Assembly: GCF_002163755.1 (NCBI RefSeq)
Contig: NZ_CP015864.1
Span: 496,001 to 560,000 of the forward strand
DNA length: 64,000 bases
Reading direction: 5' to 3'
From: Vibrio campbellii CAIM 519 = NBRC 15631 = ATCC 25920
GTDB taxonomy: Bacteria > Pseudomonadota > Gammaproteobacteria > Enterobacterales > Vibrionaceae
Below the pieces are notes generated by a model. The model ran no database searches and was not told the origin of the DNA. It worked only from the letters and a program-made list of their open reading frames with translations. Both the position numbers and the translations under genes were made by a program. Below are positions 1 to 7,406 of the stretch, in pieces (within the stretch, counting starts at the first letter, position 1; the number at the start of each line of letters is the position of its first letter).

Positions 1-360
1 GATTTGGTAGTAGAGGACAGCTACACAGGTAAAACCCGCGATGTTGCGACGTTATCAGGTGGTGAATCTTTCATGGCAGCGTTGGCATTAGCGCTCGGTC
101 TATCTGATGTTGTGCAGTCTTACAGTGGTGGTATTCGCTTGGATACGCTGTTTATTGATGAAGGTTTTGGCAGCTTAGATCCGGAATCATTGGATCTTGC
201 GATTCAAACCTTGGTCGACTTACAGCAAACGGGTCGCATGATTGGCGTGATTTCTCACGTATCTGAACTGAAAGAGCAAATGGCACAGCGTATTGATGTT
301 GAACCATCGCGACTTGGTTCTACAGTTTCTGTGAAATCTCAGATGGCATTTGATTCTTAA
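1..360 (+). CDS. sbcC: SbcC, exonuclease ATPase subunit (C-terminal part only)
   Basis: SbcC is the Rad50-like ATPase that works with the SbcD nuclease to open DNA hairpins and process ends. The frame is open through base 1, so the gene begins outside the window and only about 119 codons are seen. They hold the ABC signature LSGGES (about codons 18-23), a Walker B block DTLFIDEGFGSLD with its D-loop, and the switch histidine in GVISHVSEL. This is the usual C-terminal lobe of the SbcC/Rad50 head. A terminator follows 26 bases after the stop. The family call is firm; nothing can be said about the coiled coil or N-terminus. Confidence 0.93.
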   Translation, partial: DLVVEDSYTGKTRDVATLSGGESFMAALALALGLSDVVQSYSGGIRLDTLFIDEGFGSLDPESLDLAIQTLVDLQQTGRMIGVISHVSELKEQMAQRIDVEPSRLGSTVSVKSQMAFDS

Positions 361-385
361 TCAATACCTGTAAACGTAAATAAAC

Positions 386-427
386 AAAAGCCCCGCTAGA
401 TTACGGTGTAAAGTAGCGGGGCTTTTT
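386..427. terminator. Bidirectional rho-independent terminator
   Basis: A GC-rich stem (AGCCCCGCT pairing with AGCGGGGCT) is flanked by A-runs on the left and T-runs on the right. It therefore serves both sbcC (plus) and the convergent lipoprotein gene (minus). Confidence 0.85.
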
Positions 428-447
428 GTTTCTCTGTCTCGAAGCAC

Positions 448-828
448 TTACTGTTCGCAGAAGCGACCTTCCTTCGGCGATTGCGTAATCGCATATTCAC
501 CATCAAGGTTGCGGTAAACAACCGTGTTCCAAACTGAGCCATCATTCAATTCAAACTCTATCGCGTAGTTCACACCACTAACAACCTGTGCATGAATGGA
601 CAAGATCTGTTTAAACGAAGCGAGAGTTTCCATTTTCTTTAGGACAAAGGCCATAGCCTTTTGAGCGTCTGGGGTGGCGTCAAATTCATTCCACCCACCT
701 GGCATATTTCCTTGTGTATTACATACATCTGCCGAGGTTGTTGGTTGTGCCGCTTCATCTTGAGTATTTTGCTGACATCCAGCAAGAAGAATCAAGATAG
801 CGCAAGCTGACACGGTTTTTAATTTCAT
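448..828 (-). CDS. Small hypothetical lipoprotein
   Basis: This is a 126-residue protein of unknown function. It starts with a short lysine-containing signal peptide (MKLKTVSA) and a lipobox LLAGC, so it is likely an envelope lipoprotein anchored through the cysteine after cleavage. The start at 828 is preferred over an upstream in-frame codon because an AGAGG ribosome-binding site lies just before it and the signal peptide begins there. The mature part has two further cysteines (VCNTQ and the C-terminal FCEQ), which could form a disulfide. I recognise no domain. It is convergent with sbcC and shares its terminator. Confidence 0.75.
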   Translation of the reverse strand: MKLKTVSACAILILLAGCQQNTQDEAAQPTTSADVCNTQGNMPGGWNEFDATPDAQKAMAFVLKKMETLASFKQILSIHAQVVSGVNYAIEFELNDGSVWNTVVYRNLDGEYAITQSPKEGRFCEQ

Positions 829-1201
829 AAAATTAACCTCTGTTTGCAAGCACGTATTATAAAGCTCGGCGTTAAAGCACAATGTCTACGTTGTGCAAAC
901 TTTTGATATGCAGAGGGTTAAATCCTGATGAAATCGTTGCGAGCGAGCTCCAAAAAAAGAAGATTGGTTAAGTTTTTGTGGGATTTTGATAGAACGTCAC
1001 GCTTAATTGCGAGCGCAGCTTTACGGTTCATTTCGCGTCGTGAATTAAGATCACAATTATAAAATAGACATTAAAAACATAACTTTGTAAGTGTATCTGT
1101 TTTCTTAGCTCGGCAATATAATCCAAACGAAATTCATTAAGTGCCAATACAAAGTACTGAATGATTGTTGTGATGAAACAAAATGGATGAGAGGTAACAC
1201 G
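829..1201. other. Intergenic region upstream of the chitinase gene
   Basis: These 373 bases separate two divergent genes and must hold both promoters. The part near the chitinase is AT-rich. I see no clear operator, repeat or RNA gene in it. Confidence 0.5.
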
Positions 1202-2884
1202 ATGAAGCAAAAAGCGCTATATCTAGCAGTAGCAATGGGTTTGAGTGGTCTTGCGAACGTCGCATCCGCTAATGAGATGGTAAATCCTGATGGTGGTGTC
1301 GTAGTGGGTTACTGGCATAACTGGTGCGATGGCGCTGGTTACAAGGGAGGTAATGCACCGTGTGTAACATTGGATGAAGTTGATCCTATGTACAATGTGG
1401 TTAACGTCTCCTTTATGAAGGTATTCAATACCAGTGAAGGTCGTATTCCAACCTTTAAGCTCGATCCAAATATCGGCCTTTCAGAACAACAATTTATTGA
1501 CCAAATTGAAGCTCTAAACCAACAAGGACGTGCCGTTCTCATCGCTCTTGGTGGCGCAGATGCTCACGTTGAACTTAGAACTGGTGACGAACAAGCGTTC
1601 GCACAAGAGATTATTCGTTTAACGGATAAGTTCGGTTTTGATGGTCTAGATATCGATCTAGAGCAGTCAGCAGTAACGGCAGAGAACAACCAAACCGTAA
1701 TTCCAGCTGCACTTCGCCTTGTAAAAGAGCATTATCAACAACAAGGTAAGAACTTCCTAATTACGATGGCGCCTGAATTCCCTTATCTAACAGAAGGTGG
1801 CAAGTATGTTCCTTACATTACTGGTTTAGAAGGGTACTACGATTGGATCAACCCTCAGTTTTACAATCAAGGTGGTGACGGTATTTGGGTTGATGGCGTG
1901 GGTTGGATAGCGCAAAACAATGATGAGTTAAAACAAGAGTTTATTTACTACATTTCGGACGCTCTATCGAACGGTACACGCGGTTTCCACAAAATCCCGC
2001 ATGACAAACTGGTGTTTGGTATCCCATCTAACATTGATGCTGCTGCAACGGGCTTTGTTCAAAACCCTCAAGACCTTTACGACGCGTTTGATCAACTTAA
2101 AGCGCAAGGGCAGGCACTTCGTGGCGTAATGACATGGTCGGTGAACTGGGATATGGGCACCGATAAAAATGGCCAAGCGTACGGTGAAAAATTCGTGAAG
2201 GATTACGGTCCGTTTATCCACGGGCAGACTCCACCACCAAGTGAAGGTGAACCAGTGTTTAGTGGCCTCAACGATGTTCGTGTGCATCACGGTAGTTCAT
2301 TTGACCCGTATGCAGGTGTTACTGCGTCTGATAAAGAAGATGGAGACCTAACCAACAGCATCACTGTCGAAGGTTCAGTTGATGTGAACACGGTAGGCAC
2401 ATATGTTTTGGTTTACAGTGTAAAAGATAGCGACAACAATGAAACCAAGCAAAGTAGAACGGTTGTTGTTTACAGCCTAGTGCCTGAGTTTGAAGGTGTC
2501 GCAGATACGACCATCCAGCTTGGTGACGCTTTTGACCCAATGGCAGGCGTAAAAGCGACGGATGCAGAAGACGGTGATTTGACTGATCAAGTGCGTGTAG
2601 AAGGCAGCGTAGATTTGAACGTACTAGGTGTCTACGACTTGGTTTACCGCGTAACGGACAGTGCTAATCAAACTACGACTGCACAACGCTCTGTGATTGT
2701 TTCTGATGGCAGCAGTTACCCTCCGTATGAATCTGGAAAAACGTATGAAGCAGGTGACATTGTCACAGGTTCAGATGGCAACTTGTATCAATGTAAACCA
2801 TGGCCATACACGGGCTGGTGTTCAAACCCTTCTTATGCGCCAGGTGAAACCGTTTACTGGTCAGACGCTTGGGATAAGTTGTAA
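1202..2884 (+). CDS. Secreted chitinase, GH18 with two Ig-like domains and a chitin-binding module
   Basis: The enzyme hydrolyses beta-1,4 bonds in chitin outside the cell. The start at 1202 has a GAGAGG site 6 bases upstream and opens a signal peptide ending near ANVASA (residue 23). The GH18 barrel spans roughly residues 28-345, with the motif FDGLDIDLE at 146-154, so E154 is the expected acid. Two Ig-like repeats follow (about 350-430 and 430-505), each with DPYAGV or DPMAGV, then a 'DKEDGDL/DAEDGDL' motif and a 'GTYVLVYSV/GVYDLVYRV' strand. A C-terminal tryptophan-rich module of about 55 residues resembles a CBM5/12- or CBM73-type chitin-binding domain. It is a single-gene unit with its own terminator. 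Confidence 0.92.
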   Translation: MKQKALYLAVAMGLSGLANVASANEMVNPDGGVVVGYWHNWCDGAGYKGGNAPCVTLDEVDPMYNVVNVSFMKVFNTSEGRIPTFKLDPNIGLSEQQFIDQIEALNQQGRAVLIALGGADAHVELRTGDEQAFAQEIIRLTDKFGFDGLDIDLEQSAVTAENNQTVIPAALRLVKEHYQQQGKNFLITMAPEFPYLTEGGKYVPYITGLEGYYDWINPQFYNQGGDGIWVDGVGWIAQNNDELKQEFIYYISDALSNGTRGFHKIPHDKLVFGIPSNIDAAATGFVQNPQDLYDAFDQLKAQGQALRGVMTWSVNWDMGTDKNGQAYGEKFVKDYGPFIHGQTPPPSEGEPVFSGLNDVRVHHGSSFDPYAGVTASDKEDGDLTNSITVEGSVDVNTVGTYVLVYSVKDSDNNETKQSRTVVVYSLVPEFEGVADTTIQLGDAFDPMAGVKATDAEDGDLTDQVRVEGSVDLNVLGVYDLVYRVTDSANQTTTAQRSVIVSDGSSYPPYESGKTYEAGDIVTGSDGNLYQCKPWPYTGWCSNPSYAPGETVYWSDAWDKL

Positions 2885-2903
2885 TTAGCCCATTAGTTGT
2901 TGC

Positions 2904-2929
2904 AAGCCTCCTTAATTGGAGGCTTTTTT
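2904..2929 (+). terminator. Rho-independent terminator after chitinase
   Basis: An 8-bp stem AAGCCTCC/GGAGGCTT with a short loop is followed by a T-run, 19 bases after the chitinase stop. Confidence 0.85.
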
Positions 2930-3074
2930 ATGCGCGTAACTTCACATCTAATTGAATCTACACTAGAAATTTAAAGCGTAATCATTAGTATTTCGCCTCC
3001 GCATTTTCCCGACTTTCCTATAGTTGGTGTGCGTCGCTCTTTGTCAATTTGGTACGGTCACCTAGGAGGATTTA

Positions 3075-3617
3075 ATGAAAAGGATCAATGTAGTAGGCAG
3101 CAGTGGAAGCGGTAAATCAACGTTTTCAAAGCAGCTCGCAATGAAATTAGGTGTCACGTACATAGAAATGGACAGGTTGTTCTGGCTTCCCGATTGGAAA
3201 GAACTCGATGATGAGACGTTCTTCTATAAAGTCGTGGACGTGACTCAACAAGACGCTTGGGTACTCGATGGGAACTACAGCAGAACACAACCATACAAAT
3301 GGCGAAGGGTCGATACCATCATCTGGCTCGATTATTCACGTTTTATTACCACTTATCGCTCCGTAACTCGTGCTATCAAAAGGGCATGGACTCAAGAAGA
3401 GTTCTGGGAAGGAACTGGAAATAGAGAAAGTTTTAGAAAAGCGTTTTTGAGTAAGGATTCGATTATTTGGTGGTCGATTAAGAATTACCGAAAGAATCGG
3501 AAGCGTTATTTAAAGCTGAAGGAGGATTTAAAAGGTTCGCCTATCGAGTTCATCCACATCACTTCGCCCAAAATGGCAGAAGATTTTTTGCTTTCTCAAG
3601 ATTTTATAAATAAATAG
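3075..3617 (+). CDS. Small P-loop kinase, adenylate-kinase/FlaR-like
   Basis: A 180-residue protein that opens with a Walker A motif, VVGSSGSGKST (residues 6-16). The segment that follows, YIEMDRLFWLPDW, is typical of the adenylate-kinase-like 'topology modulation protein' (FlaR) group, and WVLDGNYS is the substrate-side loop of that family. The substrate is unknown; a small-molecule kinase is likely. A strong AGGAGG-type site sits 7 bases before the ATG. It stands alone, with no operon partner. The tail is unusually rich in Lys, Arg and Trp. Confidence 0.75.
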   Translation: MKRINVVGSSGSGKSTFSKQLAMKLGVTYIEMDRLFWLPDWKELDDETFFYKVVDVTQQDAWVLDGNYSRTQPYKWRRVDTIIWLDYSRFITTYRSVTRAIKRAWTQEEFWEGTGNRESFRKAFLSKDSIIWWSIKNYRKNRKRYLKLKEDLKGSPIEFIHITSPKMAEDFLLSQDFINK

Positions 3618-3699
3618 CTAACTTATTTAAGTGACTTTTCTGTCACAGATCGCAGCTGTGCGAATTCTGACATTCGGTATTATGATCGGTTACGAGGAA

Positions 3700-3927
3700 A
3701 TGGCGATATCCGGCTACCTAGGTTGATTACTCGCTGTTTTGTTGGTTTATCCCTTTGCCTATGTTGGTATTCATATCGGTGTATTCGATATAAAAGTCCG
3801 TACCAAGGTCAGCCGTTATTTCAATCGTATAGTATTAGCTTTGATTGCATTTCTACTGATTATGCATATGCAAACCGAAGTGGTTTACGGCAAGTACTTT
3901 CTTGGTCTTTGGGAAGCACAACAATAA
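3700..3927 (+). pseudogene. Small two-helix membrane protein, interrupted by an in-frame TGA
   Basis: From the ATG at 3700 (preceded by a GAGGAA site) the frame reads MAISGYLG, a TGA at 3724-3726, then LLAVLLVYPFAYVG and onward to a stop at 3927. Both halves share one frame and look like one protein of about 75 residues with two hydrophobic helices. The TGA is most simply read as a mutated TGG (Trp). A TTG at 3739 could restart translation, but it would lose the N-terminus and part of the first helix and has no ribosome-binding site. I do not recognise the family. Confidence 0.55.
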
Positions 3928-3957
3928 CTTTGATCGCATTAATTCCCGTCGCCTTGT

Positions 3958-3997
3958 GCTAAGTTGTCGAAATTGAAATAAAAATCGACAACTTAGC
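3958..3997. promoter_or_regulatory. Perfect 13-bp inverted repeat abutting a start codon
   Basis: GCTAAGTTGTCGA at 3958-3970 pairs exactly with its complement at 3985-3997 across a 14-base AT-rich loop. The right arm touches the ATG at 3998 and leaves no room for a Shine-Dalgarno site. It could be an operator, a translation-control hairpin or a terminator for upstream transcription. Confidence 0.6.
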
Positions 3998-4651
3998 ATG
4001 AAGCCATACGACATATATTTTCTTCATACTTCACCCGTACACATTTCACCTTTCTTCGAACTGATGACAGAGCTCGCACCTGATTTAAAAGTCGCACACT
4101 TTGCCAATGCTGACTTGTTACAGCGTTTGGTTGCTGGGGAAGACGAATCTAAGGTGAAGCAATCAGTACAAGACAAAGTAAGCGAGCTTTCTGAGCAAGC
4201 AAACTTGGTGGTTTGTACCTGTTCTTCAATTGGTCGCTTTGCTGAATCGCTTACGGAGCAGGGCGTTAACGTTCAGCGTATCGACCGCGCAATGGGTGAT
4301 CAAGCCGTAACTCATGAGCGAGTATTGTTACTTGCGGCATTATCGACAACCATTGAACCTAGTTTGGCGTTACTTGAGACAAGTGAGGGCAATTGTATTC
4401 TTCAGTTAGATACGTTTGTGGTTGAAGGTGCTTGGGAGCGTTTTCTCGACCAAGATAACCAAGGTTATTACGACAAGATCAAAGCGGTAATAGAGCAAAA
4501 GGCTCGTGATTATGACGTAATCGTATTGGCACAAGCTTCGATGTCAGGTGCGGCATCATTAGTTGATGTCGATATACCAGTATTAAGCAGCCCACGTTTA
4601 GGAGTAAAAAGGGCGATTGAAACCTTAAGGACATTCCATGCAAATATCTAG
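3998..4651 (+). CDS. Asp/Glu racemase superfamily-like protein
   Basis: A 217-residue protein. The layout (YDIYFLHTSPVH start, VVCTCSSIGRFAE near residue 72, VIVLAQASMSGAA near residue 175) matches the Asp/Glu/hydantoin racemase fold. In that family two cysteines act as the catalytic pair. Here the first cysteine (CTCSS) is present, but the second site reads LAQAS rather than the usual LxCT, so racemase activity is doubtful. The start is fixed by a stop 24 bases upstream, yet no ribosome-binding site is visible because the inverted repeat fills that place. It overlaps the next gene by 14 bases, so the two are translationally linked. Confidence 0.6.
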   Translation: MKPYDIYFLHTSPVHISPFFELMTELAPDLKVAHFANADLLQRLVAGEDESKVKQSVQDKVSELSEQANLVVCTCSSIGRFAESLTEQGVNVQRIDRAMGDQAVTHERVLLLAALSTTIEPSLALLETSEGNCILQLDTFVVEGAWERFLDQDNQGYYDKIKAVIEQKARDYDVIVLAQASMSGAASLVDVDIPVLSSPRLGVKRAIETLRTFHANI

Positions 4652-5066
4652 TTGGATTCAGCTTTGCTTACGTGAGCTTGAAGGTACGCCCATAAAAGAA
4701 CATTCCGATATCGACGTGTCTTTTGCGGAGTCTGAACGTTTCTCAAAATGGAAGGCAAGCAAAAGAGAAGTACGCTTGGAAGAAGTCAGTGATCGTTGCT
4801 GGATCAAGAGCTGCACAGGTGGCTACATCACAGAGGTGCACTTACATGCGGATGGTTCACTCGATGAATACACTTTGTTTGGACGCCTTCATACCAAAGG
4901 GTATTGGGAGCTAGAGGCTGGCGTACTTCATATCACGCTCTACAAAGGCGAAAACACTTATGAACTTTCTGTTGTAGGAAACCGTGAACCTTCCATCCAC
5001 TCTGCGATTGAATTCAAAAATGGAGAAGTGCACTCCCATCTAAAACTGACTCCAATTTCTCAATAG
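4638..5066 (+). CDS. Hypothetical protein coupled to the racemase-like gene
   Basis: A 142-residue soluble protein with no signal peptide or membrane segment. Its start overlaps the end of the racemase-like gene, with an AAGGA site inside that gene 5 bases before the ATG, so the two are probably co-translated. The second half is rich in beta-prone segments (GGYITEVHLHADGSLDEYTLFGRL, GYWELEAGVLHITLYKG), which suggests a small beta-sandwich or lipocalin-like fold. That is inference only. I do not recognise the family. Confidence 0.65.
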   Translation: MQISSWIQLCLRELEGTPIKEHSDIDVSFAESERFSKWKASKREVRLEEVSDRCWIKSCTGGYITEVHLHADGSLDEYTLFGRLHTKGYWELEAGVLHITLYKGENTYELSVVGNREPSIHSAIEFKNGEVHSHLKLTPISQ

Positions 5067-5093
5067 CAATTTAACAAGGACGAGTACCACAAT

Positions 5094-5621
5094 ATGGATA
5101 TTGTATTTGTAAGGCATGGCGTGCCAGATTTTACGTTAGCGGATGAGCGGCAGATGACTCAACTTGAGAAGGATTATGCGCCGCTTTGCCAAGAGCATTT
5201 GCCCGAGCTGCAAGAAAAACTCAATCATCCAGTCTTCAATGATGCTGAAATCATCATAAGCTCACCTTATACGCGTACTCTTCAAACTGCAGAAATTCTC
5301 AATCGTCATCGCGGTTTGCCTTTGTTTGTTGAGCATGACTTGAGAGAGTGGCGTGCTGACAAAGAAGGTGGCTACATTACCTTGAATGAGAGAGACCGAC
5401 GTTGGCACGAATATCGAGAGCTATTAAAAGTAGGTATTCCAATGACTGATACCCGCTACGAACATGTTGACGAGTTAAAAGCGCGTGCAGAGCTAGTGTT
5501 GGAGCGTTACCGTCAATATCGAAAGGTTGTTGTCGTGAGCCACTTTAATGTGTTTGAAGCACTACAAGGTTTCCAGGACGTAGGACTGTCCTGTGGAGAA
5601 TTTCGATACATTAATTTCTGA
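5094..5621 (+). CDS. Histidine phosphatase (phosphoglycerate mutase-like)
   Basis: The protein starts MDIVFVRHGVPDFT, which holds the RHG catalytic motif of the histidine phosphatase superfamily. The later blocks SSPYTRTLQTAEIL (second arginine) and VVVSHFNVFEA (second histidine) complete the active site. At 175 residues it is a compact member, close to CobC/SixA-type enzymes; the substrate cannot be named. It follows the unknown gene by 27 bases in the same direction and probably belongs to the same transcript. Confidence 0.8.
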   Translation: MDIVFVRHGVPDFTLADERQMTQLEKDYAPLCQEHLPELQEKLNHPVFNDAEIIISSPYTRTLQTAEILNRHRGLPLFVEHDLREWRADKEGGYITLNERDRRWHEYRELLKVGIPMTDTRYEHVDELKARAELVLERYRQYRKVVVVSHFNVFEALQGFQDVGLSCGEFRYINF

Positions 5622-5677
5622 TCGAATTTTTATCTTCTATAGTAAAATCAGACACTAATTTAATTTCAGGTTGCTGT

Positions 5678-6199
5678 ATGAAATCTCTTAAAACACTTTT
5701 ACTTTTGTCCCTTGCAACGTTGTTTGGCTGTACGTCTAAACCGGACGGCGTGGAGCCGGTCAACAACTTTGAACTTCAACCATATCTAGGCAAGTGGTAT
5801 GAAATTGCGCGTCTTGATCATTCCTTTGAGCGTGGTTTATCGAATGTGACGGCTGAATACGAGTTACGTGAGGATGGTGGCATAACGGTTATCAACCGAG
5901 GCTATTCAGAAGAAGATAAAGAATGGACGCAAGCTGACGGCAAAGCGTATTTCGTCGATGGTGAAAACACAGGGCATTTGAAAGTGTCTTTCTTCGGTCC
6001 ATTTTATTCGTCTTACATCGTATTTGAGCTAGGTGAGAACTACGACTACGCGTTTATCTCTGGTTTCAATCACGACTACCTATGGCTACTGTCACGCACA
6101 CCAACCGTCGATAAAGCAACGATCGAGCGCTTCAAAAAAGTAGCAAAAGAGAAAGGCTTCGCGTTGGACGAATTGATTCTCGTAGACCAAACCAAGTAA
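5678..6199 (+). CDS. blc: Outer-membrane lipocalin Blc
   Basis: Blc is a lipoprotein lipocalin on the inner face of the outer membrane that binds fatty acids or lysophospholipids. Seen here are a signal peptide with lipobox LFGC (C18), the lipocalin signature GKWYEIARLDHSFERG, the second conserved block GPFYSSYIVFEL and the third block DYLWLLSRTPT. Length (173 residues) fits the family. An AGG site lies before the ATG, and a palindrome shortly after the stop acts as terminator. Confidence 0.93.
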   Translation: MKSLKTLLLLSLATLFGCTSKPDGVEPVNNFELQPYLGKWYEIARLDHSFERGLSNVTAEYELREDGGITVINRGYSEEDKEWTQADGKAYFVDGENTGHLKVSFFGPFYSSYIVFELGENYDYAFISGFNHDYLWLLSRTPTVDKATIERFKKVAKEKGFALDELILVDQTK

Positions 6200-6220
6200 T
6201 AGTCACAGCGACAAATGAAA

Positions 6221-6250
6221 CATGCCCTACAAAAAGTAGGGCATGCATTT
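6221..6250. terminator. Terminator hairpin between blc and the deacylase gene
   Basis: CATGCCCTAC at 6221-6230 pairs exactly with 6236-6245 across a five-A loop. A T-rich stretch follows on the plus strand. It separates two convergent genes. Confidence 0.75.
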
Positions 6251-6264
6251 TATTTAGTCCGGGA

Positions 6265-7260
6265 TTACTTAATCAGTCGAACAACCAAAGAACCAGGTGC
6301 GCGGATCGATTCAATGTTGTGACTCAGAACTGTACCCTCTGTTGGCGCGGTATAACGCTGAATCTCATCACCAAAGCTGTCGTATTGAATCGCAACTAAC
6401 TGACCTTGTTCTACCTTATCCATCATCTTCACTTGTGGCAGTACAAAGCCACCCAGTTCGGCGCGAATGCTGATGATGTTTTTACCTTCTAGACAAGGCG
6501 TGATCTCTGCAACTTCACCAGACACGACGTCATGACGAGCAAGGATATTGAAGATGCCAGTCACGGTACGGTCGATCAGCTCTTGTTCTGTGTAACGGCC
6601 CATGCCCACCTCGATGGTAATGCTTGGAATGCCGCTGTTGTTCCATACAGTTTCAAGTACACCAGCGTCACCCGGATCGTTAAGAATCACGTCAGGGTTA
6701 ATGAGGCGAGCCATTTCCACAGATTGCTCGATACGGAAATCGGCAAAAACGTACAGCGGGTAAGCAGCACCAGTGGTTTGAGTGTGCAAATCAATCGCCA
6801 GTTCTGCGTTCGGCTTAAGAAGGTTATTCCACAAAGCAAACAGGAAGCGGTTTGCTTCGTTGCCATTTGCATCGCCAGGGAAGAAACGGTTTAAGTTTGC
6901 AGGAGATGCATCTGGATCCGCAGAGAAGAAGTCACGGCTGTGGTTCAGCATACCCGTCAGGTTGATGGTCGGAACGACAGTTACAGTACCCGCGATGTCT
7001 TTACCAATCAGTTCACGTGCGGTCTTTTGCGCCGCTAAAACACCGTTGTATTCGTCACCATGAACACCTGCTGTGATCATGATTTTCTTACCCGGTTTTT
7101 CGCCTTTGAAAACCAACACAGGCAAATGTTGCCATTGAGATAGGGAGTTGGTTGCGATACGGAACCAAAACTTATGCTCGCCTGCAGGCAAGTCTGTTAC
7201 GTCAAGAGATTGAATGACTTGATGACCTTGAATTACGTCATCCAGAAATTGTGTTGCCAT
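6265..7260 (-). CDS. Succinylglutamate desuccinylase/aspartoacylase-family zinc deacylase
   Basis: The family removes acyl groups from acylated amino acids using a zinc ion. The metal motif GVHGDEYNG (His and Glu) lies near residue 68 and the DLHTQT motif (His) near residue 160. A glutamate in SITIEVGMG could be the catalytic base. The ATG at 7260 is chosen: a GGAG site lies 11 bases upstream, whereas the GTG at 7272 overlaps that site. At 331 residues it is longer than AstE core enzymes and ends in a beta-rich domain. It lies directly downstream of the YfcC-type carrier on the same strand, so the pair may import and deacylate one compound. The true substrate is unknown. Confidence 0.82.
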   Translation of the reverse strand: MATQFLDDVIQGHQVIQSLDVTDLPAGEHKFWFRIATNSLSQWQHLPVLVFKGEKPGKKIMITAGVHGDEYNGVLAAQKTARELIGKDIAGTVTVVPTINLTGMLNHSRDFFSADPDASPANLNRFFPGDANGNEANRFLFALWNNLLKPNAELAIDLHTQTTGAAYPLYVFADFRIEQSVEMARLINPDVILNDPGDAGVLETVWNNSGIPSITIEVGMGRYTEQELIDRTVTGIFNILARHDVVSGEVAEITPCLEGKNIISIRAELGGFVLPQVKMMDKVEQGQLVAIQYDSFGDEIQRYTAPTEGTVLSHNIESIRAPGSLVVRLIK

Positions 7261-7322
7261 TAAAGTTGTCACTCCAAAACATCTTACTTCGATGCTTGTT
7301 TGCCATACGGCTTAAATTAAAA

Positions 7323-7346
7323 AAGGCGAGAACCTTGTCTCGCCTT
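7323..7346 (-). terminator. Terminator after the YfcC-type gene
   Basis: The stem AAGGCGAG/CTCGCCTT has an 8-base loop and is preceded on the plus strand by an A-run, which gives a T-run on the minus strand. It lies between the carrier and deacylase genes and may be leaky. An imperfect palindrome (CCCAAG/CTTGGG arms at about 7358-7390) sits just upstream of it. Confidence 0.7.
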
Positions 7347-7406
7347 ATTCTTTATACCCAAGCTCCGCTTTCGCGTTTAAGTTACTTGGGGATATTAGTA
7401 ATCAGT

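Noticed and set aside
1028..1210. 60-codon minus-strand open frame between the lipoprotein and chitinase genes
   Set aside because: It overlaps the chitinase promoter and start, has no ribosome-binding site and no recognisable protein pattern.
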